Positions 14,973 through 22,486 of a DNA stretch of 22,750 nucleotides are shown in pieces. The translations under genes and the position numbers were made by a program. Source of the DNA: Pseudomonadota bacterium (GTDB lineage Bacteria > Pseudomonadota > Alphaproteobacteria > Rhizobiales > Devosiaceae). Position 1 is the stretch's first letter. Each line of letters starts with the position of its first letter. The stretch is from contig JAEWHZ010000060.1 of the NCBI GenBank assembly GCA_023387585.1, positions 1 through 22,750 of the forward strand, given 5' to 3'. Under the pieces are notes generated by a model, which searched no databases, was not told where the DNA came from, and was given only the letters and a program-made list of their open reading frames with translations.

Positions 14973-16780
14973 GTGGGATTTCCTGTGGGCCAGCGCAGCA
15001 TGGCGGTGGCGAAGGGGGGCAGGGTGAGGGCGCGGGTTTTGACGCGCGGGGCGCTGTCGAGCCAGTCGGCGGAATCCGGGCGGTGGTCGAGCAGGGCGAT
15101 TTCGGCCTCGGCCGGCAAGGTGAGGGACTGCGGGGACGGGCCGAGATTGGCGATGACGGCTTCGGTGTGGCCTTCGATTTCGGCGGCGACGGAGGTGAAG
15201 GGAGCGGCGAGATTCAGGGCGACGCGCTGGCGGCCGGAGAGGCGGGCCAGGGCTCGGAAGGCGTGGAAGGCCGGGTAGGGGTTTCCAGCCTCGTCCAGCA
15301 GGCCGAGCGAGCCGGCGGGGGCGGCGAGGGCGAGGCTTTCGACGGCGCTGCCGGCCGTGGCGGCGACGGCGCCGACCATCCAGGCGGCACCGAACAGGCC
15401 GCGCTGGCGCGGATCGGCGGCGGCCATGGGCACGCGGCGGTTCTGCGGATTGTCGGCGAGGCGGCTGCCATAGGGATTGGAGCGCATGCCGATGGAGACG
15501 AGGCCGAGCCGGTAGGTTGTTTCTGGCGCGAGGGCGTGGGCGCTGGCGAAGATCTGCGGCAGGGCTTCGAGGGTTTGCAGCACGGAGAGATCGTCGGCGG
15601 CGTGGACGATGGCGGTGGTGCCGTGGCTGAGGATGTCGCCGGAATTGGCGGCGGCGCGGTGGCGGTTGAGCTCGGTGAAATTGGTCAGCACGCCGCCGAT
15701 GACGGGGATTCCGGGGAAGTGGCGGCGCAGGGCGTTTGCGGCATCGGTGGGCGTGGCGCCGGCGGGCCATTGCGCGTCGGGCTGGTAGCTGACGAGAAAG
15801 GCGCGCGGCAGGGCGGCGATCGCCTGGGGCTTGAGGCCGCGCTGGGCGAAGGATGTGAGCTGGGCGTCGAGGGTAGCGGGGTCGTCGTCGACGATCAGCT
15901 CGAGCTCGAGGGCGCCTTGGACGGATGACAGGAGGGGGGCGAGGTCGGGTATTTCGGCGAGGTCGAGGCGCAGGCGGGTGGCGCGGGCGCCGAGGGTTTC
16001 GAGGGCCGGGGATTTGGACTGCCAGCCGAGTTCGAGGGCGAAATCGATTCCGGGGACGGTTTCGGTGGTGGCAGAAGATGCGGGAGCGGCCGGGGCGGGT
16101 TCGGGGGAGCCGGAAAGGGTGATCTCGATGCGCTGGGTGACCGTGTCGCCGGCGGCGAGGCGGTAGGGATAGGGCAGCGACAGGGGACGGCAATAGGTTT
16201 TGTATGAGGCGTCGGACCAGTTGCGCTGGTCTTCCATCTCGAAGGTTTCGCCGGAGAAGGCGATCTCGGCGGTGACGCCGTTGGCGCGTTGGACGAGTTT
16301 TGCGATGTCGAAGACGGGCTGGCTGGGGGCGATCAGTGCGGGGAAGCTTGTGTGCTCCACGGCGCCGGAGGCGTGGGTGACGGTGAGCGGCGTGCCGGCA
16401 ACGCCGGCGATGGGGTGGAGGACGACGAAGCCGGCGCGGTTGACGTCGATGTCGCGGGATAGGGCGAGGTCGAGGGTCAGCGACAGGGTTCCGGCGGGGA
16501 CGGCTTCGAGGGTGAATGTGCCGGCGATGGCGCCTTCGGCGGCGGTGAAGCGGCGGGTGTAGGCCGTGGGTTCGTGGCGCTCTTCGATGGTTTCGTCGGC
16601 GAAGGTGGCCCAGTCGGCGTTGCGGATGGGGTAGGCGATGCCGCGCAGCACCTCGAGGCCGTGCCAGGTGACGGCGCCGACCGCGCCATGGGCGAGGGTG
16701 ACGGCGAGCGGGCCCGCCGTCAGCGTCCTCGCCTCGGCGGACGGCTCGTCGGTGCCGTAGACCAGCAGGCGGGCGTCCAT
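14969..16780 (-). CDS. apnL: Probable D-apionolactonase (ApnL family), commonly annotated hypothetical
   Basis: 603 residues, no signal peptide. Three parts can be seen. The first is an N-terminal beta-rich domain (about 1-225) with LRGIAYPIRNADWATF, FEMEDQRNWSDASYKTYCRPLSLPYPY and a threonine-rich final strand. The second is a middle TIM-barrel-like domain (about 250-530) with FALELGW at its first strand, ATRLRLDL, and VLTNFTELNRHRA near strand 6. The third is a C-terminal beta domain (about 535-603) with SLTLPAEAEIALLD. This matches the N/TIM-barrel/C layout I recall for D-apionolactonase. It would hydrolyse D-apionolactone from ApsD to D-apionate for ApnO. Conserved acidic and histidine positions (E191, D192, N-F-T-E-L-N-R) are candidates for the active site but not proven. 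It starts 3 bases after the glycosidase-like gene. Alternative: a glycosidase-fold protein of other function. Confidence 0.72.
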   Translation of the reverse strand: MDARLLVYGTDEPSAEARTLTAGPLAVTLAHGAVGAVTWHGLEVLRGIAYPIRNADWATFADETIEERHEPTAYTRRFTAAEGAIAGTFTLEAVPAGTLSLTLDLALSRDIDVNRAGFVVLHPIAGVAGTPLTVTHASGAVEHTSFPALIAPSQPVFDIAKLVQRANGVTAEIAFSGETFEMEDQRNWSDASYKTYCRPLSLPYPYRLAAGDTVTQRIEITLSGSPEPAPAAPASSATTETVPGIDFALELGWQSKSPALETLGARATRLRLDLAEIPDLAPLLSSVQGALELELIVDDDPATLDAQLTSFAQRGLKPQAIAALPRAFLVSYQPDAQWPAGATPTDAANALRRHFPGIPVIGGVLTNFTELNRHRAAANSGDILSHGTTAIVHAADDLSVLQTLEALPQIFASAHALAPETTYRLGLVSIGMRSNPYGSRLADNPQNRRVPMAAADPRQRGLFGAAWMVGAVAATAGSAVESLALAAPAGSLGLLDEAGNPYPAFHAFRALARLSGRQRVALNLAAPFTSVAAEIEGHTEAVIANLGPSPQSLTLPAEAEIALLDHRPDSADWLDSAPRVKTRALTLPPFATAMLRWPTGNPT

Positions 16781-16783
16781 GGC

Positions 16784-18340
16784 TCAGGCCGGAAGGACGA
16801 GGACGTAATCGTTGGGGTGCCCGTCGGCGCAGGTGCCGCCGGGGGCGGTGTAGCGGCCGGCGCGGGGCTCGGCTTGGGTGCGGTTGCCGGTGCGGGGGTC
16901 GAACCATTCGCCGGGGCCGCCGGCAAGGGCGATCTCGCCGCCTACGGGGAGGTAGGCGAGGGTGGTGTCCTTCGATTTCAGGAGCAGGGGGCGCTCGCCG
17001 GGGGCGAAATCGCCGGGGACGGGAGCGGGGCGCAATTGGGTCCAGTCGAAGCTTTCCATGAAGCGGTTGAGGATTTCGATGTCGCCGACGCCGGGCTGGT
17101 CGGTGTCGAGCTCCATCCACGGGCCCCAGCTGTTCTCGAAGCCGGCGACGATGCCCATGGCGCGGAACACGCCGCGCCAGGCGCTGCGACGGGTGTGGTT
17201 GCGGTCGCAGAATTCGTGGCTGGGGAGCTTCAGGGCGAAGTCGGGGTTGCGCTCATAGCCCCATTCGGCGAACACCACGCTGCCCTGCCAGCCTTCGAAG
17301 CCGAGGTCGATGGATTCCTCGATGCCGGCGGCCAGCCAACCTTTCTCGCGGTCGCGCGTGCCCCATTCCTGGAACATGATGGCATCGACCGCCTCGGGGT
17401 CGGCCTTGAAGCGCTCGGCGAAGGGGGGCAGGCGCGGGCCGTTATGCATGGCGAGGACGTGGCCGTGCGGGGCGGTGTCCTTGATCCAGCGCCCGATCCG
17501 CAGGGCCCAGCGGTCGGCGGCGGGTTTCCAGTGCCAGTCGCCGTTGGGGTAGTATTCGTATTCGTTGAGCGGGGTCCAGATCCAGACGCAGTTATAGGCG
17601 TCGTAGCGGGCGATGAGATAGCGCATCCACAGCGCTTCCCATTCGGGGGTGAACCATTGGCGCGAATTGAACGGGAACTCGTTGCCCCAGCCCTCCATGA
17701 TCATCTCGAAGCCGATGCCGAGCTTCTCACCGGTGCGGATGGTTTGGTCGACCGAGCGGAAATAGTCGAGATTGTAGAGATCGAAGCGCGGCAAAGTGGA
17801 GCTGCCGCCGAAGGGCCAGCAGGATTTGGTCTGCCACTCGAAATGCCCGTCGGGCAGGTGGAACAGCGAGGTGGTGAGGCGGGTGCGGAACAGGTTGAAG
17901 CCCTGACGCTGGCGGCGCTCGAGGAAACTATCGGCATCGCCGCCGCAATAGGCCATGGCGAACAGATCGTAGGTGGTGTCGCCGGAGATGAATGCGGGCT
18001 CGCCGTTCTCGAAATGGAAGCCCCATGCCTTGCCCGGGGTGGGTTTCAGGAAACCACGGGCGTCGGCTTCGGCGACGTCGAAGGCGAACTCGCCGGAAAG
18101 TTCGGCATTGTGCGGGCGGCTGGTCAGGCGGGCGGTCCAGGGGCCGGCCTCGCCGGGGTTGAAGCGCAGGCGCCAGATGCCGTCGCCGTCATAGAAGGCG
18201 GGCATGGTGTGGACGGCGCCCGAAGGGGCGGTGAAGACGCCGTCGACGGCGACGTCGCAGAAAGGGCTGTCGTAACGCTGGCTCGAATGGAACTCCCATT
18301 CGGCGACTTCGCGGCGGCGGACGGTTTCGGGGTTCGGCAT
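16784..18340 (-). CDS. DUF5060/DUF4038-type glycoside hydrolase-like protein, candidate intracellular apiosidase (2)
   Basis: 518 residues, no signal peptide. A DUF5060-like N-terminal beta domain (about 10-90: WEFHSSQRYDSPFCDVAVDGVF, MPAFYDGDGIWRLRF, GPWTARLTS) precedes a TIM barrel (about 108-430) opening FENGEPAFISGDTTYDLF, a DUF4038/GH140-like start. A C-terminal beta domain follows (about 440-518; LLLKSKDTTLAYLPVGG, GEWFDPRTG), like the putative collagen-binding module of these enzymes. Candidate catalytic residues are E260 in WIWTPLNEYEY and E359 in VVFAEWGYE. It stands 19 bases after the permease and 3 bases before the lactonase, directly between transport and catabolism. That placement fits hydrolysis of an imported glycoside. 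It differs strongly in barrel sequence from the protein at 9857-11359, so the two probably act on different aglycones or linkages. GH-like fold secure; apiosidase activity inferred. Confidence 0.75.
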   Translation of the reverse strand: MPNPETVRRREVAEWEFHSSQRYDSPFCDVAVDGVFTAPSGAVHTMPAFYDGDGIWRLRFNPGEAGPWTARLTSRPHNAELSGEFAFDVAEADARGFLKPTPGKAWGFHFENGEPAFISGDTTYDLFAMAYCGGDADSFLERRQRQGFNLFRTRLTTSLFHLPDGHFEWQTKSCWPFGGSSTLPRFDLYNLDYFRSVDQTIRTGEKLGIGFEMIMEGWGNEFPFNSRQWFTPEWEALWMRYLIARYDAYNCVWIWTPLNEYEYYPNGDWHWKPAADRWALRIGRWIKDTAPHGHVLAMHNGPRLPPFAERFKADPEAVDAIMFQEWGTRDREKGWLAAGIEESIDLGFEGWQGSVVFAEWGYERNPDFALKLPSHEFCDRNHTRRSAWRGVFRAMGIVAGFENSWGPWMELDTDQPGVGDIEILNRFMESFDWTQLRPAPVPGDFAPGERPLLLKSKDTTLAYLPVGGEIALAGGPGEWFDPRTGNRTQAEPRAGRYTAPGGTCADGHPNDYVLVLPA

Positions 18341-18359
18341 ATCTGACGCTCGTTGATGT

Positions 18360-19211
18360 TCAGCCCTTCACGCCGCCGGACAGGCCGGCGACGAAATAGC
18401 GCTGGAGGAAGAGGAAGATGAGCAGCACGGGGATGATCGAGATCAGCACGCCGGCCATGAGCAGGGTGTATTGCGACTGGTGCTGGCCCTGGAACTGCAT
18501 CAGCCCGATGGGAACGGTGCGCGAGGCATTGGCCGAGATCAGCACCAGCGCGATCAGGAACTCGTTCCAGGTGTTGAGCGCGTCGATGATGGCGAGGGTC
18601 GCGATCGGCGGCAGGGAGAGGGGCAGCATGATGCGGAAGAAGATGCTGGCCTCGCTGGCGCCGTCGACGCGGGCGGCCTCGATCAATTCGGTCGGCAGCA
18701 GCCGGAAGAAGCCGCGCATGACGAAGACCTGGAAGGGAAAGCCGAAGGCGAGATAGGGCGGGATCAGCGCCCACAGGCTGTTGCCGATGCCCAGCGTCTT
18801 CATCATCACCAGAAGCGGTTGCAGCGTTACCTGAACGGGCACCGCCAAGCCGATCAGAAAGAAGATGAAAACCCATGTCGATCCGGGAAAACGCATCTTG
18901 GCCAGCGGATAGGCGGCCATGGAGGCGATCAACAGCCCGAGCGGCACCTTGACGACGATGAGGAACAGGCTGTTGCGGAAATAGGTGGTGAAGCCGCCCG
19001 TCTCCCACGCCTGGGCGAAATTCTCCCAGCGTATGGATTCGGGGATGGAGAACACGCCGTTGGAGATCAGATCGCCCTGGCTGCGGATGGCCGACAGGGT
19101 GATGGAGACGAAGGGCATCAGCCAGACAATGGCGAACAGGGCGAGAAAGCCCGTGGCGGCGAAGCTGGCGATCCGGTCTGCGCGCGAGACGACGATGCGC
19201 GAAGCGCTCAT
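18360..19211 (-). CDS. Carbohydrate ABC transporter permease, CUT1 MalG type
   Basis: 283 residues, six predicted membrane helices, with the first at about 15-37. The EAA loop for ATPase contact reads EAARVDGASEASIFFRIMLPLSLP (about 190-213), and the C-terminus LFLFLQRYFVAGLSGGVKG is the standard MalG ending. It forms the importer's transmembrane pair with the MalF-type permease 3 bases upstream. No ATPase gene is in the window, so a shared MsmK/UgpC-type ATPase elsewhere must energise it. CUT1 importers carry oligosaccharides and glycosides rather than free pentoses, which fits cytoplasmic glycosidases in the same operon. Confidence 0.94.
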   Translation of the reverse strand: MSASRIVVSRADRIASFAATGFLALFAIVWLMPFVSITLSAIRSQGDLISNGVFSIPESIRWENFAQAWETGGFTTYFRNSLFLIVVKVPLGLLIASMAAYPLAKMRFPGSTWVFIFFLIGLAVPVQVTLQPLLVMMKTLGIGNSLWALIPPYLAFGFPFQVFVMRGFFRLLPTELIEAARVDGASEASIFFRIMLPLSLPPIATLAIIDALNTWNEFLIALVLISANASRTVPIGLMQFQGQHQSQYTLLMAGVLISIIPVLLIFLFLQRYFVAGLSGGVKG

Positions 19212-19214
19212 GGC

Positions 19215-20153
19215 TCAGTCCCTCGACATGCGGCGGATATAGGGAACGGCGACCAGCAGCACGATGGCGGCGATCACCCAGGCGATGGCCGCGCCATAGC
19301 CGGCCTCGTAATACTGGAAGGTCTGGAAATACATCCAGGTGCCGAGCACGTGGGTCGAGCGGCCGGGGCCGCCATAGGTCATGGTGTAGATGAGGTCGAA
19401 CACCTTGAAGCCGTTGATGACGGCGAGCGAGAGCACGATGACATGGGTCTCGGCGAGGCCGGGCAGGGTGATGGCGCGGAACATGTCCCAGCCCGTGGCG
19501 CCGTCGATGCGGGCGGCCTCGTAGAGCTCGCGCTGGATGGTTTGCAGGCCCGCCAGATAGAGCATCATTGGAAACCCCACATGCGACCAGACATAGGTGA
19601 TGAAGGTCGCGGGCAGGGCCATCTCGTAGCTCGACAGCCAGCCGCCGGCGAACTGGCCGAGCCCGACCGAGCGCAGGAACAGGTTCACCCCGCCGAAATG
19701 CGGATTGTACATCCAGCCCCAGATCAGCCCGACCGCGACCAACGGCAGCACGCCGGGGGCATAGTAGATGGTGCGCAGCGTCTTGTTGACGATGGAGACG
19801 GAGTTGAGCGCCACGGCGAGCAGCAGGCCGATGGCGGTGGGGATGATGACGGCGCCGGCCGTCCACAGCAGATTGTTGACGAAGGCGCGCTGGGAAACCT
19901 CGTCCTGGAACAGGATGCGGATGTAGTTGTCGAGGCCGACAAAGACCATGTCGGCGAGCGGGGACAGCCCGTCCCAGCGGAAGAAGCTGGTATAGAGCGT
20001 GAACAGCATCGGGCCGACGAGGAACACGGTGTAGAAGAACAGGGCGGGCGCGAGGAACAGCCAGGGCAGGGCCGCGACACGCCAGTTGATCGCCTTCTTC
20101 CTCGTCCGCGACCTGGGAGCCGCCCGGGTCGCGGCCTCGTCATACTGCGTCAT
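19215..20153 (-). CDS. Carbohydrate ABC transporter permease, CUT1 MalF type
   Basis: 312 residues. The ATG at 20153 is chosen because the preceding in-frame residues derive from the stem-loop and lack coding character. A basic N-terminus (RSRTRKKAINWRVAALPWL) leads into six membrane helices. FLAPALFFYTVFLVGPMLFTLYTSFFRWDG is replaced family-wise by similar text and ends in the usual YTSF-W-G pattern. The EAA loop is EAARIDGATGWDMFRAITLPGL (about 220-242), and LIYTMTYGGPGRSTHVLGTWMYFQTF is the conserved TxGGP region. It partners the downstream MalG-type protein and receives substrate from the upstream SBP. It lies 73 bases after the SBP gene, with a 12-bp stem-loop in between. Confidence 0.94.
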   Translation of the reverse strand: MTQYDEAATRAAPRSRTRKKAINWRVAALPWLFLAPALFFYTVFLVGPMLFTLYTSFFRWDGLSPLADMVFVGLDNYIRILFQDEVSQRAFVNNLLWTAGAVIIPTAIGLLLAVALNSVSIVNKTLRTIYYAPGVLPLVAVGLIWGWMYNPHFGGVNLFLRSVGLGQFAGGWLSSYEMALPATFITYVWSHVGFPMMLYLAGLQTIQRELYEAARIDGATGWDMFRAITLPGLAETHVIVLSLAVINGFKVFDLIYTMTYGGPGRSTHVLGTWMYFQTFQYYEAGYGAAIAWVIAAIVLLVAVPYIRRMSRD

Positions 20154-20181
20154 GGTCGATCTCCGCGAACGGCGCCGGATG

Positions 20182-20212
20182 CGAGGGCCGGCCTGAAAGG
20201 GGCCGGCCCTCG
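20182..20212 (-). other. Strong stem-loop between sugar SBP and permease genes
   Basis: A 12-bp perfect GC-rich inverted repeat (20182-20193 with 20201-20212, 7-base loop) lies just after the SBP stop. No T-run follows, so full termination is unlikely. It most likely protects the SBP part of the mRNA and reduces permease expression. The same position in the left operon (722-758) has a comparable structure. Confidence 0.65.
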
Positions 20213-20226
20213 TGGAACGAACCGGA

Positions 20227-21459
20227 TCAGGACCGGGCGTCGTAGCGCTCGACATAGCTCTGGATGAGCGCCGCCGCCTCTTCCGGCGACATGCGGCCGG
20301 CGACCACGCCATCCTGCGCCTCGAAGAAGCCGTCGATCAGCTCCTTGTCGAACGCCTGATCGGTCGGCGGATAGGCGCCGCGATCGGAGTTCAGGATCTC
20401 GGTCCACTTGCATGCATGCGGGAACTCACCGCAATCCGGCGAGTAGCCGATGGAGGGCGAGCCCTCGAAGGTCGCCGGGAACTGCATGTGGGTTTCCGGC
20501 GAGGTGATGTAGTCGAGGAAGGCCGCGGCGGCATCGGCATGCTGGCTGGTGGCCGGGATCATCCACTGCTCGGGGAAGGCGTGATAGCGCCCGCTCTCGG
20601 CCGGGGGCAGGAAGAAGTCGTAGTTTGCGGTATCCTGCCCGTCGGCGATCAGCGTGTTCTCGAACCAGCCGCCCTCATAGACCATGGCGGCATCGCCCAG
20701 ATACATCGGCATGCGCGCATCATTGGGCGCGACGCCGAGGAAGTCCGGCACCAGCCAGCGATTGTCGACCCAGCTCTTGAGGCGCGCGAAGGCGTCGACG
20801 ACGCATTGCTGGTCCCAGCTCTCCTGACGGGCATTGATGGCGTCATGGGTTTCCTGGCCGCAGGCATCCTCGATCAGGTAATCGACGAGGCGCATGGTCT
20901 GCCAGCCGAACTGGCCGCCGAAGGAAGCGCAATATTTTCCGTTCTCGGCAAGGGTGGTGCAGACCTGCTCGAGCTCCTCATAGGTGGTCGGCTCGCTCAG
21001 CCCGTATTCGTCGAACATGTCCTTGCGATACCATAGGCCCATGCCGCGGGCGCGGAACGGCACGCCGTAAATCTCCCCGTCGGCGGAGAGACGTTCGCGA
21101 ATCCAGGTCGGGAAGCGATCGTTCCAGCCATATTCCTCGTAGAAATCGGAGATCTCGCGCACCTGGCCGGCATCGATGAAGGGCTGCGCCAGAGAGCCGC
21201 CCCACATGAAGAACACATCGGCCGGATCGCCCGAGGCGATGGAGGTGCGCAGCACGTCCGGATAGACGGCGGCGCCGCTGCCGGCGACGGATTCGCTTTC
21301 GATCCGCACCCCGGTTTCGGCGGTGTAGTTGGCCAGCGGCTCCTCCCAAAGTCGCGCGGCATTGGCATCGAAGATGTTGAAGAAACGGATGGATTCCTGC
21401 GCCATGGCGGGGCTTGCCACGGCCAGCGCGAGCGCTGCGGAGGCGAGGGTGATCTTCAT
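20227..21459 (-). CDS. Carbohydrate ABC transporter substrate-binding protein, CUT1 type
   Basis: Periplasmic sugar receptor, 410 residues. A Sec signal peptide MKITLASAALALAVASPAMA is cut before Q21-E22. The mature protein opens SIRFFNIFDANAARLWEE, then VYPDVLRTSIASGDPADVFFMWGG, the SBP_bac_1/8 signature. IYGVPFRARGMGLWYRKDMFDEYGL and MVYEGGWFENTLI follow at the usual places. Six cysteines (167, 177, 200, 219, 343, 350) in the mature part are unusual and suggest up to three disulfides. The ATG at 21459 has GGAGG 7 bases upstream. The ligand is probably an apiose-containing glycoside or oligosaccharide, inferred from the operon. Known apiose-binding SBPs that I recall are of the ribose (CUT2) type, so this is a different receptor class. 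Confidence 0.93.
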   Translation of the reverse strand: MKITLASAALALAVASPAMAQESIRFFNIFDANAARLWEEPLANYTAETGVRIESESVAGSGAAVYPDVLRTSIASGDPADVFFMWGGSLAQPFIDAGQVREISDFYEEYGWNDRFPTWIRERLSADGEIYGVPFRARGMGLWYRKDMFDEYGLSEPTTYEELEQVCTTLAENGKYCASFGGQFGWQTMRLVDYLIEDACGQETHDAINARQESWDQQCVVDAFARLKSWVDNRWLVPDFLGVAPNDARMPMYLGDAAMVYEGGWFENTLIADGQDTANYDFFLPPAESGRYHAFPEQWMIPATSQHADAAAAFLDYITSPETHMQFPATFEGSPSIGYSPDCGEFPHACKWTEILNSDRGAYPPTDQAFDKELIDGFFEAQDGVVAGRMSPEEAAALIQSYVERYDARS

Positions 21460-21512
21460 GCGTGGTCCTCCCATTGAGCGCCCGACCCCGGCGCCTGTTC
21501 TTTCGGTCGTCG

Positions 21513-21537
21513 GCCGGCCCGGGTCGCGATGGCCGGC
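21513..21537 (-). other. Stem-loop between ApnO and SBP genes
   Basis: GCCGGCC (21513-21519) and GGCCGGC (21531-21537) form a 7-bp perfect stem with an 11-base loop in the 116-base spacer. There is no U-tract. It may be an mRNA processing or stabilising element; modest support. Confidence 0.35.
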
Positions 21538-21575
21538 GATGCTTGATCCCTGTCTGCGCGATGATCGCGCTTCGC

Positions 21576-22427
21576 TCAGGCGGGAACGCCCGGATCGGCG
21601 ATCTCCTTGACCGAAGCCATGACGGCATCGGGGCTGAACACGCGCTCCAGCCAGTCGTCGCGGAAGATCAGCGGCTTGGCGGCGGCGATGGCCTGCAACG
21701 CGCCGTCGGAGAACTTGCCTTCCGGGAAGACGTCGAAGGCGATGGCCAGCTCGATGTTGAGATGCCCGAGCATGAAATCCATCGCCGCCTCGCGCGGCAC
21801 GCCGCGGCGCACGGCCTCGTCGGTTGCCTCGCGCAGTGCCAGCGCCAGCGTGGCGCCGACGGTCTCCGACATGGCCGGCTCGAGAATGGCGATGGCTTCC
21901 ACCGTGCACCGATGCGAGCGCATGACCGGGGCCCAGATGGTGCGGGCGACGGATTCGCACAGGGCGTAATGCTCCTCCGGCCCCTGCATCAGGGCGCACA
22001 CGATATGCTGCCGGGCGGCGATGCCGCCGAAATAGTCGGACTTCGCGGCCGGATCGACCTCGTCGTTGAAGATCGGCGGATGGCAGGGATGGGTGACGAA
22101 ATAGGTGACGTCGTCGCGCTCGGGCAGGGTGCCGGCATGGGGCGCGGCGGCGTCGAGGATGATGACGGCGCTGCCGGAGCGCAGCTTGTCGATGATGCCG
22201 TGCAGAATCCTGCCGATCAGCCGGTCGGGGACGGCGAGGACGACGATGTCGGCATTGCTGAGGGCCTGGTCGGGATCGACGCAATCGAATCCGGTCTCGG
22301 CCTTGAGCCGGTCGCGCCCCTCGGGGGAAATCTCCACATGGGCGACCTGGTAATCCGAGCGCGCCAGATTGCGCGACAGGCGCACGCCCATTTTGCCCCC
22401 GGCGCCGAACAGCGCAACCTTCGTCAT
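21576..22427 (-). CDS. apnO: Probable D-apionate oxidoisomerase
   Basis: 283 residues, cytoplasmic, NAD-dependent. An N-terminal Rossmann fold has FGAGGKMG (7-14) and HVEISPEGRDRL after the second strand. ADIVVLAVPD (59-68) is typical of beta-hydroxyacid dehydrogenase and ketol-acid-reductoisomerase relatives. The second, all-helical half belongs to the phosphogluconate-dehydrogenase-type C-terminal family (VTHPCHPPIF at 111-120, AIAILEPAMSETVGATLALALREATDEA, GHLNIELAIAFDVFPEGKFSDGA). The predicted reaction combines oxidation and carbon migration: D-apionate plus NAD to 3-oxo-isoapionate. I chose the ATG at 22427, with GGAGG 5 bases upstream and the Rossmann strand beginning at once. It is the first gene of the ten-gene operon, directly behind the divergent promoter. 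Family secure; ApnO assignment rests on pathway completeness and remembered sequence type. Confidence 0.78.
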   Translation of the reverse strand: MTKVALFGAGGKMGVRLSRNLARSDYQVAHVEISPEGRDRLKAETGFDCVDPDQALSNADIVVLAVPDRLIGRILHGIIDKLRSGSAVIILDAAAPHAGTLPERDDVTYFVTHPCHPPIFNDEVDPAAKSDYFGGIAARQHIVCALMQGPEEHYALCESVARTIWAPVMRSHRCTVEAIAILEPAMSETVGATLALALREATDEAVRRGVPREAAMDFMLGHLNIELAIAFDVFPEGKFSDGALQAIAAAKPLIFRDDWLERVFSPDAVMASVKEIADPGVPA

Positions 22428-22457
22428 GTGATCCTCCCTCGATCGACGTTCCGTCGT

Positions 22458-22486
22458 AGCTAAGGCAGCTATCGACATCATGTCAA
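22458..22486 (-). promoter_or_regulatory. Candidate promoter of the apiose operon
   Basis: On the minus strand, a perfect TTGACA (22486-22481) is separated by 17 bases from TTAGCT (22463-22458), a moderate -10. Transcription would start near 22451 and give a leader of about 25 bases to ApnO. A TATAAT at 22498-22493 is an alternative -10 but lacks a good -35. Confidence 0.5.
22472..22486. promoter_or_regulatory. Candidate GntR operator in divergent promoter
   Basis: GACATCATGTC (22474-22484) is a perfect 11-base palindrome, extending to 15 bases with one mismatched pair. It covers the -35 boxes of the leftward promoter and of a candidate rightward promoter. It is the only clear dyad found near the regulator and the natural binding site for it. 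Confidence 0.55.

Noticed and set aside
14972..17120. Apparent long N-terminal extension of the Gfo/Idh protein (frame open to 17120)
   Set aside because: The extension is low-complexity R/P/H sequence overlapping the lactonase; the Rossmann domain starts at the ATG at 14972.
21460..22284. Apparent N-terminal extension of the sugar SBP
   Set aside because: It is antisense-phase readthrough of the ApnO gene; a signal peptide and ribosome site define the start at 21459.
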